The notes: generated from the letters alone by a model not told the origin. DNA of 64,000 nt from G963667425 sp963667425 [NCBI: bacterium] (GCA_963667425.1 OY763407.1:2046001-2110000), one strand, 5' to 3'. Positions 17,502 through 27,027 are shown, counted from the first letter of the stretch. A program made the numbers and translations.

Positions 17502-18173
17502 ATGAAAAATCTATACTTTTTATTAATTTTTCCTCTCATTTTCCTTTCCTGTACAAAAAAAACCGTTCTCATTAATGAAAATCTTGATGAGAACGGTCGT
17601 TCAATTCTTTTTAAAGCAGTTGAAAATTCTGATGAAAATGAAACCTCAAAACTTATTTCTGAAGGATACGATGTCAACAGAACAGATCTAAATGGGTTTA
17701 CACCGTTAATGGTTGCTGTAACCAAAAAAAACTCAGCAATAATAAGAAAGCTTATAAAAGCAGGGGCAGATATCGACAAACTTGACACAAAAAACAACAC
17801 TTCACCACTTCTTTACGCATTTCATTTTGATAATTTGAAAGCTGTGGAAATTTTAGTAAATTCAGGAGCTGATGTTTCAATTAAAGACTATTATGGTAAA
17901 AATGCATTAATGTACGCATGTGTTTCTCTTGATGATTCAGAAATTTCTCTTTTAAAAAAAATTATTAGAAAAAAAGACATAAACAGCAAAGATAGTGGTA
18001 ATTCAACACCTTTAATGCATGCAGCAGGAACAGGTCACCTTGAAGCAGTCAAACTGCTTATTAAAAAAGGGGCTGATATAAATGCTGTAGACAACAAAGG
18101 GTGGACTGCTTATGATTATTCTTTTGGTGAAGATAAAAAAGCTGTGAGAGAATACTTTGACAGTTTAAAATAA
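17502..18173 (+). CDS. Ankyrin-repeat lipoprotein
   Basis: A 223-residue protein with a lipoprotein signal ending in IFLSC (Cys17). About five ankyrin repeats fill the mature chain: GRSILFKAVE, GFTPLMVAVTKKN, TSPLLYAFHFDNLKAVEILV, GKNALMYACV and STPLMHAAGTGHLEAVKLLI, with the usual GADI turns. Ankyrin domains bind proteins; the partner is unknown. It follows the phosphatase gene by six bases and is in the same operon. Its stop lies only three bases from the convergent trmD stop. Whether it helps the phosphatase or porin, for instance as a folding or inhibitor partner, is speculative. Confidence 0.85.
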   Translation: MKNLYFLLIFPLIFLSCTKKTVLINENLDENGRSILFKAVENSDENETSKLISEGYDVNRTDLNGFTPLMVAVTKKNSAIIRKLIKAGADIDKLDTKNNTSPLLYAFHFDNLKAVEILVNSGADVSIKDYYGKNALMYACVSLDDSEISLLKKIIRKKDINSKDSGNSTPLMHAAGTGHLEAVKLLIKKGADINAVDNKGWTAYDYSFGEDKKAVREYFDSLK

Positions 18174-18176
18174 AAA

Positions 18177-18884
18177 CTATTTTAATTTATTTAGAATTTC
18201 AATTGGTATATCTTTTATTATATCAGGTCTCTGTTTTATTGTATTTTCAATGGAATTAATCAGCTTCCATTTTTCTATTTTAGAATGATTTCCTGATGTT
18301 AGAACATTGGGAACTTTTAAGTCTTTGTAAATCCTAGGCATTGTATACTGATCATGCTCAAGCAGAGAAACTGAAAAGCTTTCTTCTTCTGCAGAATGTT
18401 CATTGCCTAAAACACCCGGCACAAGTCTTGAAACTGCATCAATTACAGTAAGAATACCTATTTCTCCGCCTGTAAGAACAAAATCGCCAATGGAAAGCTC
18501 TTCTGCATCAGTAAGCTCTAAAAACCGCTGATCTATCCCTTCATAATGTCCGGCAATTAAGATTATCTGCTCATAGCTGTTTAGAAAATTACGTGCCATT
18601 TTCTGATTAAAAACTTTTCCTCGAGGGGAAAGATAAAAAGTTTTGACCTTTTCAAGTTTTTCTATTGAAGTGTAACAATTATATAACGGTTCGGCCATCA
18701 AGATCATTCCTGCGCCACCGCCGAAAGGGTAGTTGTCAACTCTTTTATAGCCGCCAAGTCCAAAATCTCTAAGCTGATGAAAATGAATTTCACAGAAATT
18801 TTCCTGAAAAGCTCTTTTCATCATACTTGTAGAAAGAGGTGAGTCAAAAAAGGAAGGAAAAAGTGTTATAACATCAAATCTCAA
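18177..18884 (-). CDS. trmD: tRNA (guanine(37)-N1)-methyltransferase TrmD
   Basis: TrmD makes m1G37 in tRNAs reading CCN/CUN/CGG and prevents +1 frameshifting. The 235-residue protein starts with MRFDVITLFPSFFDSPL and has the family motifs NYPFGGGAGMILMAEP (about 60) and the SAM-binding trefoil-knot region from HYEGID to FVLTGGEIG. It is the last gene of ffh-rpsP-khpA-rimM-trmD. Its start overlaps the rimM end by 11 bases, indicating translational coupling. This is a textbook arrangement with no oddities. Confidence 0.97.
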   Translation of the reverse strand: MRFDVITLFPSFFDSPLSTSMMKRAFQENFCEIHFHQLRDFGLGGYKRVDNYPFGGGAGMILMAEPLYNCYTSIEKLEKVKTFYLSPRGKVFNQKMARNFLNSYEQIILIAGHYEGIDQRFLELTDAEELSIGDFVLTGGEIGILTVIDAVSRLVPGVLGNEHSAEEESFSVSLLEHDQYTMPRIYKDLKVPNVLTSGNHSKIEKWKLINSIENTIKQRPDIIKDIPIEILNKLK

Positions 18885-19341
18885 GGAGTTCCTCCTTTAA
18901 AAGGATAACTTTATCCTTAAGAACTTTCGTTATTTTATCTCTATGCGGAATAATAATGTCTACATCATCATTTATGACTGAAAGCAAATAATAGTCTTTT
19001 ATTTTGGAGAAAGAAGCTATTTCACCAACAAACTTTCCATTTAAAGTTTCCATTTTCATTCCAATAAGATAATCAACTGTATTATTACAAATTTCATTTT
19101 CAGGAAGAGCAAAATTTTCATTTTCAAAAAAAGCCGCATCATGTTCATTATCAACGGAATCAATCCGAATATGAAAACCTTTAGAAACTTTTATTATTGA
19201 TTTTAAGACAAACTCTGTTCCAAGTTCAGCATGAAAAAGATGTTTTATATCTAAAAGAAAGTCGGCATCATTCAGAGACGAAATAAAAAGAAGAGTACCA
19301 TCACTTTTTATTACTCTGCTAAACTTGCCGACAGTAAACAT
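18874..19341 (-). CDS. rimM: Ribosome maturation factor RimM
   Basis: RimM assists assembly of the 30S head and binds S19. The protein is short (155 residues) and divergent; the N-terminal beta-barrel begins VGKFSRVIKSDGTLLF in place of the usual V-G-x-I-x-x-x-x-G-x-x-G. The PRC-barrel half is easier to see, with DYLIGMKMETLNGKFVGEI and a final IIPHRDKITKVL. The call rests largely on position between khpA and trmD plus the PRC-barrel pattern. Gaps are six bases to khpA and an overlap with trmD. Confidence 0.85.
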   Translation of the reverse strand: MFTVGKFSRVIKSDGTLLFISSLNDADFLLDIKHLFHAELGTEFVLKSIIKVSKGFHIRIDSVDNEHDAAFFENENFALPENEICNNTVDYLIGMKMETLNGKFVGEIASFSKIKDYYLLSVINDDVDIIIPHRDKITKVLKDKVILLKEELLEI

Positions 19342-19347
19342 AACTTA

Positions 19348-19578
19348 CTATTCTATAATCTCAAGAATTGTCTTCTTTTGATCTCTGCTGCTTGCCGCAC
19401 TGAGAACAACTCTAAGTGCTTTAGCTATTCTACCTTCACGACCAATAACTTTACCGAGATCCTCTTTCGCAACTCTAAGTTCAATAACGGTTGTTGTATC
19501 TCCAACAACTTCTTCAACTGAAATCTGATCAGGATGATCAACGAGATAACTTGCGATGTTTGCAATAAGCTCTTTCAT
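19348..19578 (-). CDS. khpA: KH-domain RNA-binding protein KhpA
   Basis: A 76-residue single KH-domain protein (UPF0109). It has the GxxG loop in GKVIGREGRIAKALR (about 42-56) and the typical start MKELIANIASYLVDHPD. KhpA binds many RNAs, often with KhpB, and influences cell division in Gram-positives. It sits in its standard place between rpsP and rimM, 16 bases after rpsP, with SD GGAGGC. Confidence 0.95.
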   Translation of the reverse strand: MKELIANIASYLVDHPDQISVEEVVGDTTTVIELRVAKEDLGKVIGREGRIAKALRVVLSAASSRDQKKTILEIIE

Positions 19579-19594
19579 ATAAGCCTCCAGAATA

Positions 19595-19840
19595 TCAGAG
19601 TCCTTTTTTTACTTTTTTTGCAAGAGAAGCAACTGTATCTGAACATGTAGCTCCCTTTGCAAGCCAACTGTTAAGTTTTTCAAGATCTATATTGATTTCA
19701 GCAGGATCTGTGTTAGGGTTGTAGTGACCAAGTCTGTCAAGGAAAAGTGTATCTCTTTTCTTTCTGCTATCAACAGCAACAACACCGTAAACAGGTTTCT
19801 TTTTGCATCCGCCTCTTGTCAATCTAATACTTACGCTCAT
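19595..19840 (-). CDS. rpsP: 30S ribosomal protein bS16
   Basis: An 81-residue bS16. It begins [20 protein letters not shown] where most homologues have IRL-x-R-x-G-x-K-x-x-P-x-Y. Then come [11 protein letters not shown] and RLGHYNPN, which are strongly conserved. It is the second gene of the SRP/16S-processing operon, 35 bases after ffh, with a good SD (GGAGGTT). The C-terminus is short and basic (KKVKKGL). Confidence 0.97.
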   Translation of the reverse strand: MSVSIRLTRGGCKKKPVYGVVAVDSRKKRDTLFLDRLGHYNPNTDPAEINIDLEKLNSWLAKGATCSDTVASLAKKVKKGL

Positions 19841-19875
19841 TTTTAATAAAACCTCCGAACAAAAATAATTTATTA

Positions 19876-21213
19876 TTACATTCCGCCAAATTTTTTCATA
19901 AGGTTGCCAAGACCAAATTTATTGATCTTTTTAAGCATTTTTTTCATCTGAAGATACTGATTTATAAAAGTATTTATATCTTTTACTTCAGTTCCGCTAC
20001 CAAGCGCTATTCTTCTTCTTCTTGAAGCATTGAGAATTTCAGGATTTCGTCTTTCTTTTTTAGTCATTGAACATATTATAGCTTCAATTCTCTTAAGCTC
20101 TTTGTCCATGTCTACTTTTCCTTCCATTTTCTTGAGCTGAGACCCCATACCAGGAAGCATTCCAAGTACATTTTCCATTGGTCCCATTTTTTTCATCATC
20201 TTCATTTGTGAAAGGAAATCTTCAAGATCGAAATTATTATTCCGCATCTTTTTCTGCATTTTAATAGCTTCATCCTGATCTATCGTTTCCTTTGCTTTTT
20301 CAACAAGAGAAAGGACATCTCCCATACCTATTATTCTTGAAGCTATACGGTCCGGATGAAAAAGCTCTAAAGCATCTGTTTTTTCACCAACACCTACAAA
20401 TTTCACAGGAGCCCCTGTTACAGCATTAATTGAAAGAGCTGCACCACCTCTGGCATCACCATCCATTTTTGTGAGGACGACACCTGTTATAGTAAGTCTT
20501 TTATGAAATTCTTCTGCAACGTTAACAGCGTCCTGACCGGTCATGGCATCTGCAACAAAAAGAATATCTGAAGGATTAACAGCTTTCTTTATGTTGGTGA
20601 TTTCATCCATAAGGACCTCATCCACCTGCATACGTCCTGCTGTATCAACGATTACCACATCGTAAGCCATATTTTTTGCATGAGCGACAGCTTTTAAAGC
20701 TATATCGACAGGATCCATACTAGTGTTGGACTCAAAAACATCAACACTGATAGATGATGCAAGTTTTTTAAGCTGATCTATAGCTGCAGGTCTGTAAACA
20801 TCGGCAGGAACAAGAAATACGCTTTTTCTAAGCTTGTTTTTTATATATACTGCAAGTTTTGCAGCAGAGGTGGTTTTTCCGCTACCCTGAAGCCCTGCCA
20901 TAAGTATAACTGCCGGAGGTCTTACACTAAAGTTTAAAGAATGATCTCCTTTTCCAAGTGCAGCAACAAGCTCATCATGAAATATTTTAACAAACTGCTG
21001 GCCCGGAGTTATGCTTTTCATAACCTCTTCACCAACAGCTCTTTCAGAAACTCTTTTTATAAAATCTCTTACGACTTTATAATTAACATCCGCCTCAAGC
21101 AGACTGAGTTTTATTTCACGGGAAGCTTCTTTTATATTTTCTTCAGAAAGCTTTCCCATTCCTCTTAATTTTTTAAATGTATTTTCCAGCCTATCTGTAA
21201 GCTGATCAAACAT
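19876..21213 (-). CDS. ffh: Signal recognition particle protein Ffh (SRP54)
   Basis: Ffh is the SRP GTPase that binds signal sequences and 4.5S RNA and targets ribosomes to FtsY at the membrane. The 445 residues hold the N domain ([18 protein letters not shown]), the G domain with P-loop [15 protein letters not shown] (about 107-121), [31 protein letters not shown] and [16 protein letters not shown]. The Met-rich M domain ends in LMKKFGGM. It is first in the operon under a strong promoter. No 4.5S RNA gene is seen nearby. Confidence 0.98.
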   Translation of the reverse strand: MFDQLTDRLENTFKKLRGMGKLSEENIKEASREIKLSLLEADVNYKVVRDFIKRVSERAVGEEVMKSITPGQQFVKIFHDELVAALGKGDHSLNFSVRPPAVILMAGLQGSGKTTSAAKLAVYIKNKLRKSVFLVPADVYRPAAIDQLKKLASSISVDVFESNTSMDPVDIALKAVAHAKNMAYDVVIVDTAGRMQVDEVLMDEITNIKKAVNPSDILFVADAMTGQDAVNVAEEFHKRLTITGVVLTKMDGDARGGAALSINAVTGAPVKFVGVGEKTDALELFHPDRIASRIIGMGDVLSLVEKAKETIDQDEAIKMQKKMRNNNFDLEDFLSQMKMMKKMGPMENVLGMLPGMGSQLKKMEGKVDMDKELKRIEAIICSMTKKERRNPEILNASRRRRIALGSGTEVKDINTFINQYLQMKKMLKKINKFGLGNLMKKFGGM

Positions 21214-21242
21214 AGACGAACCCTCTCAAAAAAAGCGAATAA

Positions 21243-21270
21243 ATTATACAAATGGACTCTTCATAGTCAA
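21243..21270 (-). promoter_or_regulatory. Promoter of the ffh-rpsP-khpA-rimM-trmD operon
   Basis: Minus-strand TTGACT (21265-21270), 16 bases, TATAAT (21243-21248), close to consensus. The -10 box lies 29 bp upstream of the ffh ATG. Confidence 0.85.
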
Positions 21271-21322
21271 GGTTTTAAAGAAAAAGGAGCCAAAAACACA
21301 ATAATAAAAAGTATTTAATTAA

Positions 21323-23449
21323 TTATTCACTTCTTAGCTGTTGTTGTACTCCGTTATTTCCCTTATTACCATCACTCTCTCCACCTTTACCAGCAGCTCC
21401 CAAAACAAAGGATGCTTTAGAAACATCTATTTGTGAAGATTCTATCATAATTACACCAATAGAAGGACCGCCGCCACCGCCGCCGCCAGCTCCACCAGCT
21501 CCACCAGCTCCACCGTTGCCTCCAAAACCGCCGCAACCTGCATCGTCCTGATCAGAACTATATGCACCTGGAATACCGCCATTGCCACCTGTACCACCTG
21601 TGCCACCAACGCCACCTGTGCCGCCATTACCACCTGTACCGGTTTTTATTTCTGTGTAATCAAAATATATTTTCATAGACGAATTTACCCATACAGCAAA
21701 TGAACCGCCACCACCAGCTCCACCAGTACCGCCAGCTCCACCACATCCAGCTCCTCCACCACCACCGCCGGCAGAACCGTATGTTGAACAGTCACTAAAA
21801 GCATTGTTATCTTTGTGTCCTTTTCCACCGCCACCGCCGCCACCGGAAACACCTCTCGTTCCTTCCAAACCATCCCCTCCTTTAGAGGGAATATATGAAG
21901 AAGAATCGGCATAACCAAAAGCACTGCCAGCCTGACCATCATCACCTGCATCTCCATTATGACCATTTCTTCCATTTGCAGCATATGTGGGAATTGGGTT
22001 TCCATCCGTTGAACAGGAAAGATCACTAGTCAAAGTTCCGCCTGTACCAGTATTTATTCCATTATCCTGACCCTGAAGATTGTTGTTTGAACCTTCAACA
22101 CCTTCTGAACCGTCGTAGCCAGGGTATCCGCCATCGCCACCTTTTGTTCCACATGCCGAATAACCTCCCGAACCGTAAGCAGGCTGACTACAGTTTCCAC
22201 CACAACCAATAAGGTCATCATCACTTTCACAGCCTGGAGCTCCAGTTCCACCATTACTACCAGAAGCTCCTGTAGCACCTGTAATACCGTCAAGACCTTT
22301 TTTGCCATTTCCTGAAACTATATAGGAATGTCTTATGGAAATGTTCATACTACTGTTTATAAAAATACCATAGGAAGATTCCCCATTTTCCTCAGCATCA
22401 TCAGCATTAATAGAAATATATGTCATTTCAATATTTTCACATTGAGAAATTATAACAGGTTTGTTAGAACCTTTAATTGTAACAAAATTTGAAGTAGATC
22501 TTACCCAATCAGGATAACCGCTATAGCCACCATAAAGGGATACATTGCTTTTTAGCGTTACTGGTCCGTCATATTCACCTTTTGCAATAAGTATTGCAGG
22601 TTTATATTCAGCTGTTGCAAGCACTAAAGCTTTTGTTATACTTCTGACAGGAAGATCTTTTGTTCCTTCATTAAGGTCACTGCCATAAACTGAATCTACA
22701 AAAATAGATTTTTCAATGTTTCCATCTATTCCGTCACCATTACTGTCTATAAAGTTATCGTCAGGTTTGTCTTCTGTTATATTAGGTTTTGTTTCACATG
22801 TTGATGTGTCAAATCTAACGCAGTTTGCTGTACAGTAGGCTGTTCCTCCTGAAAATGTGGAAGAATCTATCAGCGTGCATAGTCTGGAATTTCCATCACA
22901 AACCTCATTAGCCTGAATTGTACCGTCACCACAGGTAGTAACAACAACATCACTGTCTGGAAGAGCATTGTCATCATCAGAAAAATCTTCATCAGATTCT
23001 ATATCTAAATCAGGATCAATATCAGTAAAAATATCAAGATCATCTTTTTCAATATCTGAATCCATATCGTTTTCAGAATCTGAAACAGGTATATCTTCAT
23101 CGTTCATATAATCTTCATCATCAATCAAAGAATCATTATCAATATCAGGAATTTCAGCATAGTCAGCATCAAAAACGGCTATATCTTCATCATTTCTTTC
23201 TCCAGGTCTGCAATAGCCATCTGTTGCACAATAAAAACCATCAAGGCATGCATCGTTTGTCATGCATGTATACAATGTTGAACATTCTCCTTCTTTCACA
23301 CCTGTGTCATTAACCTTTCCAGCAGAAAAATCACAGTATGTTCCTGTTTTGCATTCGGTATCATTAAGGCATGTGTTATCTGTTTTTTTATCATCACATG
23401 CAGAAACAAAAAATAAAAGCAATGTGATAAAAACTAAATAAAACTTCAT
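21323..23449 (-). CDS. Gly-rich, Cys-rich surface lipoprotein with acidic linker and beta-helix-like region
   Basis: A 708-residue lipoprotein. Start 23449 is chosen because GAGG lies seven bases upstream and it yields a clean signal ending in FFVSAC (Cys18). Order: a Cys-rich EGF/Dickkopf-like part (about 26-88) with C-x-N-D-x-E-C and CLDGFYC; an Asp/Glu-rich linker of ~80 residues (about 90-170); a CGDGTIQANEVCDG motif of the DUF4215 type; a DUF1565/pectate-lyase-like beta-helix part (DSVYGSDLNEGTKDLPVRSI, then SLYGGYSG, about 250-380). Last is a Gly-rich tail (about 385-690) with collagen-like G-x-x runs and stretches such as GGGGGGGKG. It is likely an exposed surface protein with unknown function, under its own promoter. 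Confidence 0.8.
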   Translation of the reverse strand: MKFYLVFITLLLFFVSACDDKKTDNTCLNDTECKTGTYCDFSAGKVNDTGVKEGECSTLYTCMTNDACLDGFYCATDGYCRPGERNDEDIAVFDADYAEIPDIDNDSLIDDEDYMNDEDIPVSDSENDMDSDIEKDDLDIFTDIDPDLDIESDEDFSDDDNALPDSDVVVTTCGDGTIQANEVCDGNSRLCTLIDSSTFSGGTAYCTANCVRFDTSTCETKPNITEDKPDDNFIDSNGDGIDGNIEKSIFVDSVYGSDLNEGTKDLPVRSITKALVLATAEYKPAILIAKGEYDGPVTLKSNVSLYGGYSGYPDWVRSTSNFVTIKGSNKPVIISQCENIEMTYISINADDAEENGESSYGIFINSSMNISIRHSYIVSGNGKKGLDGITGATGASGSNGGTGAPGCESDDDLIGCGGNCSQPAYGSGGYSACGTKGGDGGYPGYDGSEGVEGSNNNLQGQDNGINTGTGGTLTSDLSCSTDGNPIPTYAANGRNGHNGDAGDDGQAGSAFGYADSSSYIPSKGGDGLEGTRGVSGGGGGGGKGHKDNNAFSDCSTYGSAGGGGGGAGCGGAGGTGGAGGGGSFAVWVNSSMKIYFDYTEIKTGTGGNGGTGGVGGTGGTGGNGGIPGAYSSDQDDAGCGGFGGNGGAGGAGGAGGGGGGGPSIGVIMIESSQIDVSKASFVLGAAGKGGESDGNKGNNGVQQQLRSE

Positions 23450-23482
23450 ATAAGACCTCATAAATTTAAATTATGCAGAGAA

Positions 23483-23510
23483 ATTATACGGATATAAAGA
23501 AGAATCTCAA
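23483..23510 (-). promoter_or_regulatory. Promoter of the Gly-rich lipoprotein gene
   Basis: Minus-strand TTGAGA (23505-23510), 16 bases, TATAAT (23483-23488), about 34 bases before the ATG at 23449. Confidence 0.8.
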
Positions 23511-23528
23511 TAACTTTATACAAAATTA

Positions 23529-25262
23529 TTATTTAGGACGAATACCGGGAGTTACCTCTTTTTCATACCACTGAAAATTATCAAGAAGAACTGTTGTGTC
23601 ATATGAATGATCCGGTCCATATGGTACTGAGCCTGTTTCCCATACTGCAAATCTAAGTGTGATTTCTTCTCCTGGAACTACGTTTCCTGAAGCAGCAAAC
23701 CAACCGGTTCCACCATGTCCATCACATTGTTTTCCTATTATAGGAATTGTTGTACATTCATACTGAAAACCTGTTCCAGCAAGTTCTTCAGGCTGTTCAC
23801 ATGCGTCACATTCGCCATTTTTGTTTCCACCGCCAATTCCTCCAATGCCTGAACCAGAGCAACCTTCTTTATCACATCTTCTGAAAATTCCATTAGGAGC
23901 TATGCTAACACCCATTGGATTTTTCTTATCATCAACAGCCATATTTTTATCCCAGTTATTTTTTCTTTCACTATTGGGGTTAACTTCATTAAATGTTGAA
24001 TCCAGAAGCGCTATAAAGAAATCGTTATATTCTGTGCAGACAAGACCGGGAAATTCAATTGAAAAAAAGTAAAAATCAAAAGAAAAAGCATTGGCATTTA
24101 TTGGAACCTTCATTTTAACTGTCAGCATTATAGGATCCTGAACTGAAGGACTTTCTGTTCCACTACATTGATCGTCAAGCTCTTCAGTTGAAATAACACC
24201 TTCACCTTTACATGCTTCAGATTCAGGAAATTTACAATTTTTCTGACGATTTATCCAGTCTGTTGGCACTTTACTTGCTGTTTTCATATCTCCGGCATCC
24301 AATGTAGCTTCACTGGCATTCATTGTAGGAGAATTGTAAGGACCAGTTGAAAGTATTGTCAAAAGGTCACTCTTATTTGCGGTTATAACATTACCAAATT
24401 TATTTGCAACGGCATATGTTTTATATTTGTCATCAAAATATGGTTCCGTAAGACTTGGTCTCTGAATTTCAGGAGGCAGCTGTGAGTTTCCATCTGAACC
24501 CTGTGTGGCAGGACCATCACAGATACTTTCAGTAACAGGATCTCCTGCCAGAGAAAGTGTTGCTGAAATATAACCTTCACAAGTATCCATTGCTTTAGCT
24601 AAATACTCTCCATTGTTTTTAATTCCGGACATTGAAACACCTGAATCACAGGTTACTACTTCATCTATTTCACCATTACTATTATCATCAAGTCCATTAT
24701 TTGGCACTTCAAAAGCATTTGGATTTATTAATGCAGGATCATGTCCCGGACACTCTTCCGGAATGTCACAGGCATCATTTTCACATCTTATATAACCGTC
24801 ACCATCCTGATCGGTATGTGCAGGAAGATTATCAGGATTACCATCACAATCAGAATCAATACCATCCACTTCACATGCTTCAGGTTCCGGATTAATTTGC
24901 TCACTACATTCAGTCCATCTTCCATCAGCACCGCAAAGAGATGTTCCTGCTTTACAAATGCCTACGTTTTCCATTTCCGCTGTACCAACCCACTCGCATT
25001 TTTTTGTTTCTCCAGGGGTACATTCCATTGTCTGAGGATCATTATCCGGTTGAGTGTTTGAATCATTATCAGATGTATCATCAGGATTTTCTATGATAGC
25101 ATCAGCATCACTTAAAACTTTTTCGCAAACATTTGTACTTTGATTACACACTTCATTTGTGCCACAATCTTCATTTGTTTCACATTCCAGCGCATCATCT
25201 GATGATGCACAGGATAATGTAAAGACTAAAAAAAACAGTGTAAAAATAAGACCTAACTTCAT
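23529..25262 (-). CDS. MopE-like/choice-of-anchor-L-type lipoprotein, paralogue A
   Basis: A 577-residue lipoprotein (lipobox TLSC, Cys18), third in transcription order of three tandem paralogues. Order: a short Cys knot ECETNEDCGTNEVCNQST; an acidic linker; CTPGETKKCEWVG and CGADGRWTEC with several Cys; a MopE-like metal motif with D-x-D-G-D-G-Y, DPALINPNAFE and NGLDDNSNGEIDE (about 140-205); then a ~350-residue C-terminal domain like choice-of-anchor L, with CEGYISATLSLAG, FSFDFYFFSIEFPGLVC, DFFIALLDS and a final TVLLDNFQWYEKE. Compared with its sisters it has an extra insert (about 248-270, SDGNSQLPPEIQRPS) and a GIGGIGGGN loop. Function is unknown; surface adhesion or Ca-dependent binding is a guess. 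It has its own promoter. Confidence 0.78.
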   Translation of the reverse strand: MKLGLIFTLFFLVFTLSCASSDDALECETNEDCGTNEVCNQSTNVCEKVLSDADAIIENPDDTSDNDSNTQPDNDPQTMECTPGETKKCEWVGTAEMENVGICKAGTSLCGADGRWTECSEQINPEPEACEVDGIDSDCDGNPDNLPAHTDQDGDGYIRCENDACDIPEECPGHDPALINPNAFEVPNNGLDDNSNGEIDEVVTCDSGVSMSGIKNNGEYLAKAMDTCEGYISATLSLAGDPVTESICDGPATQGSDGNSQLPPEIQRPSLTEPYFDDKYKTYAVANKFGNVITANKSDLLTILSTGPYNSPTMNASEATLDAGDMKTASKVPTDWINRQKNCKFPESEACKGEGVISTEELDDQCSGTESPSVQDPIMLTVKMKVPINANAFSFDFYFFSIEFPGLVCTEYNDFFIALLDSTFNEVNPNSERKNNWDKNMAVDDKKNPMGVSIAPNGIFRRCDKEGCSGSGIGGIGGGNKNGECDACEQPEELAGTGFQYECTTIPIIGKQCDGHGGTGWFAASGNVVPGEEITLRFAVWETGSVPYGPDHSYDTTVLLDNFQWYEKEVTPGIRPK

Positions 25263-25312
25263 AGCCGGACTCCTGCCTAAATATTATAAGAGTAAAACAC
25301 CAATTATTGATG

Positions 25313-25340
25313 AGTATATAACATTAATAAATAAATTCAA
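25313..25340 (-). promoter_or_regulatory. Promoter of paralogue A
   Basis: Minus-strand TTGAAT (25335-25340), 16 bases, TATACT (25313-25318). A TATAAT at 25283-25288 also lies closer to the start but lacks a matching -35. Confidence 0.6.
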
Positions 25341-25389
25341 CATGAAAAAATAATATTTTTTACAGAAATGTTGAAAAATATTTGATTTT

Positions 25390-27027
25390 TTATTTAGGGC
25401 TTATACCTGGCTCAACTTCTTTTTCATACCATTTAAAATTATCAAGAAGAACTGTAGAATCAAAAATGTGATCCGTTCCGCCATCCCATATTGCAAATCT
25501 AAGAGTTATCTCTTCACCAGGAACGACATTACCAGAAGCCGAGAACCAGCCTGTACCGCCATAATTTATAGTGTCCATTCCAAAGAGACCGCCTGTTTCA
25601 CTCTCAAAACCGGTTCCTTTAAGCTCTTCAGGCTTCTCACAGGCATTACATTCGCCATGAGTATTACCACCTACACCAATAATTCCAGCAGAACCTGAAC
25701 AAACATCTTTATTACATCTTCTAAAAATACCGTTAGGTGCAATGTTTACACCCATTGGATTTCCTTTATCATCAACAGCCATATTTTTATCCCAGTTATT
25801 CTTTTTATCACTATCAGGATTTACATCATTAAATGTTGAATCTAAAAGAGCAATAAAAAAATCGTTAAAAGCTGAACAGACGTAACCAGGGAATTCTATT
25901 GATAAAAAGTAAAAATCAAAAGAAAAGGCATTGGCATTGATAGGAACTTTTACTTTTACAGTAAGCATTACAGGATCCTGTACTGAAGGAGCATCTGTAC
26001 CTGTACACTGATTATCAAGCTCTTCTGTAGAAATTGTTTCTCCACAGGCTTCTGATCCTGGAAATTCACAATTTTTCTGTCTATTCATCCAATCAGAAGG
26101 AACTTTACTGGCTGTTCCAAGGTCTCCTGAAGAATCCGATGTAGGAGAATCATAATCTCCAGAGGAAAGAATTGTCATCAGAGAACTTCTAGCAGGCATT
26201 ATTGAATTACCAAATTTATTAGCCACAGCATAGGATTTTGAAGAACTATCAAATTTAGGCATTGAAGCACTTCCTGAGTCGGCTTCTCCTGCTAACGAAA
26301 TTGTTGCAGAAACGTAGCCTTCACAAATATCCATGGCTTTAGCAAGATATTCACCATTTCCTTCAAGCCCTGTCATTGAAACACTGCTGTCACATGTTAC
26401 AACTTCATCAATTTCACCATTGCTGTTATCATCTATACCATTATCAGCAACTTCAAAAGCATTCGGATTTATCATTGCAGGATCAAATCCAGGACACTCT
26501 TCAGAAATATCACAGGCATCATCTTCACATCTAAGAAAACCATCGCCGTCCGCATCTGTATGTGCAGGAAGATTATCAGCTTCACCATTACAATCAGAAT
26601 CAATATCATCGGCTGTACATGCCTCTGGCTCTGGATTTACCTGACCGGTACATTCAGTCCACCTTGCGTCAGCTCCGCATACAGAAGTTCCGGCTTTACA
26701 TATTCCAACATTTTCCAGCTCTTCACTCCCAATCCAAGCACATTTCTTTGTTGTTCCAGGAGTACAAGGTTCATCTGAATTATCAATATCAGGAGTTTCA
26801 GAAACAGCATCTGCATCCGGCAAGGATTCATTATCAGCAACGACATCCAAGTCCTCAGAAGCCTGATCATAGTCTGAAACCTCAGCAATATTTTCACAAA
26901 TATTTAATGAGAGATTACATACTTTCTCTGAAGGACAATCTTCATTGGATTCACATTCAAGATTATCTTCTGAAGGTGCACAAGAAACGACACCTATAAA
27001 AAATAAAATCAAAAAAACATATTTCAT
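25390..27027 (-). CDS. MopE-like/choice-of-anchor-L-type lipoprotein, paralogue B
   Basis: A 545-residue lipoprotein (lipobox GVVSC, Cys16), middle copy of the tandem set and the shortest. The domain plan is the same: SNEDCPSEKVCNLS, acidic linker, CTPGTTKKCAWIG, CGADARWTECTGQVNPEPEAC, then D-A-D-G-D-G-F and NGIDDNSNGEIDEV, and the anchor-L-like domain with FSFDFYFLSIEFPGYVC and DFFIALLDSTFNDV, ending in NFKWYEKEVEPGISPK. Relative to A and C it lacks most of the insert between the SLAGE and YAVANKFG segments. It lies 33 bases after copy C with no clear promoter between, so the two are probably co-transcribed. Role unknown. Confidence 0.78.
   Translation of the reverse strand: MKYVFLILFFIGVVSCAPSEDNLECESNEDCPSEKVCNLSLNICENIAEVSDYDQASEDLDVVADNESLPDADAVSETPDIDNSDEPCTPGTTKKCAWIGSEELENVGICKAGTSVCGADARWTECTGQVNPEPEACTADDIDSDCNGEADNLPAHTDADGDGFLRCEDDACDISEECPGFDPAMINPNAFEVADNGIDDNSNGEIDEVVTCDSSVSMTGLEGNGEYLAKAMDICEGYVSATISLAGEADSGSASMPKFDSSSKSYAVANKFGNSIMPARSSLMTILSSGDYDSPTSDSSGDLGTASKVPSDWMNRQKNCEFPGSEACGETISTEELDNQCTGTDAPSVQDPVMLTVKVKVPINANAFSFDFYFLSIEFPGYVCSAFNDFFIALLDSTFNDVNPDSDKKNNWDKNMAVDDKGNPMGVNIAPNGIFRRCNKDVCSGSAGIIGVGGNTHGECNACEKPEELKGTGFESETGGLFGMDTINYGGTGWFSASGNVVPGEEITLRFAIWDGGTDHIFDSTVLLDNFKWYEKEVEPGISPK

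Noticed and set aside
21214-21322. Search for 4.5S SRP RNA next to ffh
   Set aside because: Only a promoter and AT-rich spacer; no GGAA/GNRA-type hairpin.
21451-22308. Long open frames in other phases and CCACCAGCTCC-like short repeats inside the Gly-rich gene
   Set aside because: Explained by Gly codons (GGT/GGA/GGC) repeating in the real frame; no starts with SD, and no spacer pattern as in CRISPR or satellites.
24632-25061. Several plus-strand open frames opposite the tandem lipoproteins
   Set aside because: Antisense of Asp/Asn/Cys-rich coding DNA, recurring in all three copies because the copies are similar; nothing suggests expression.
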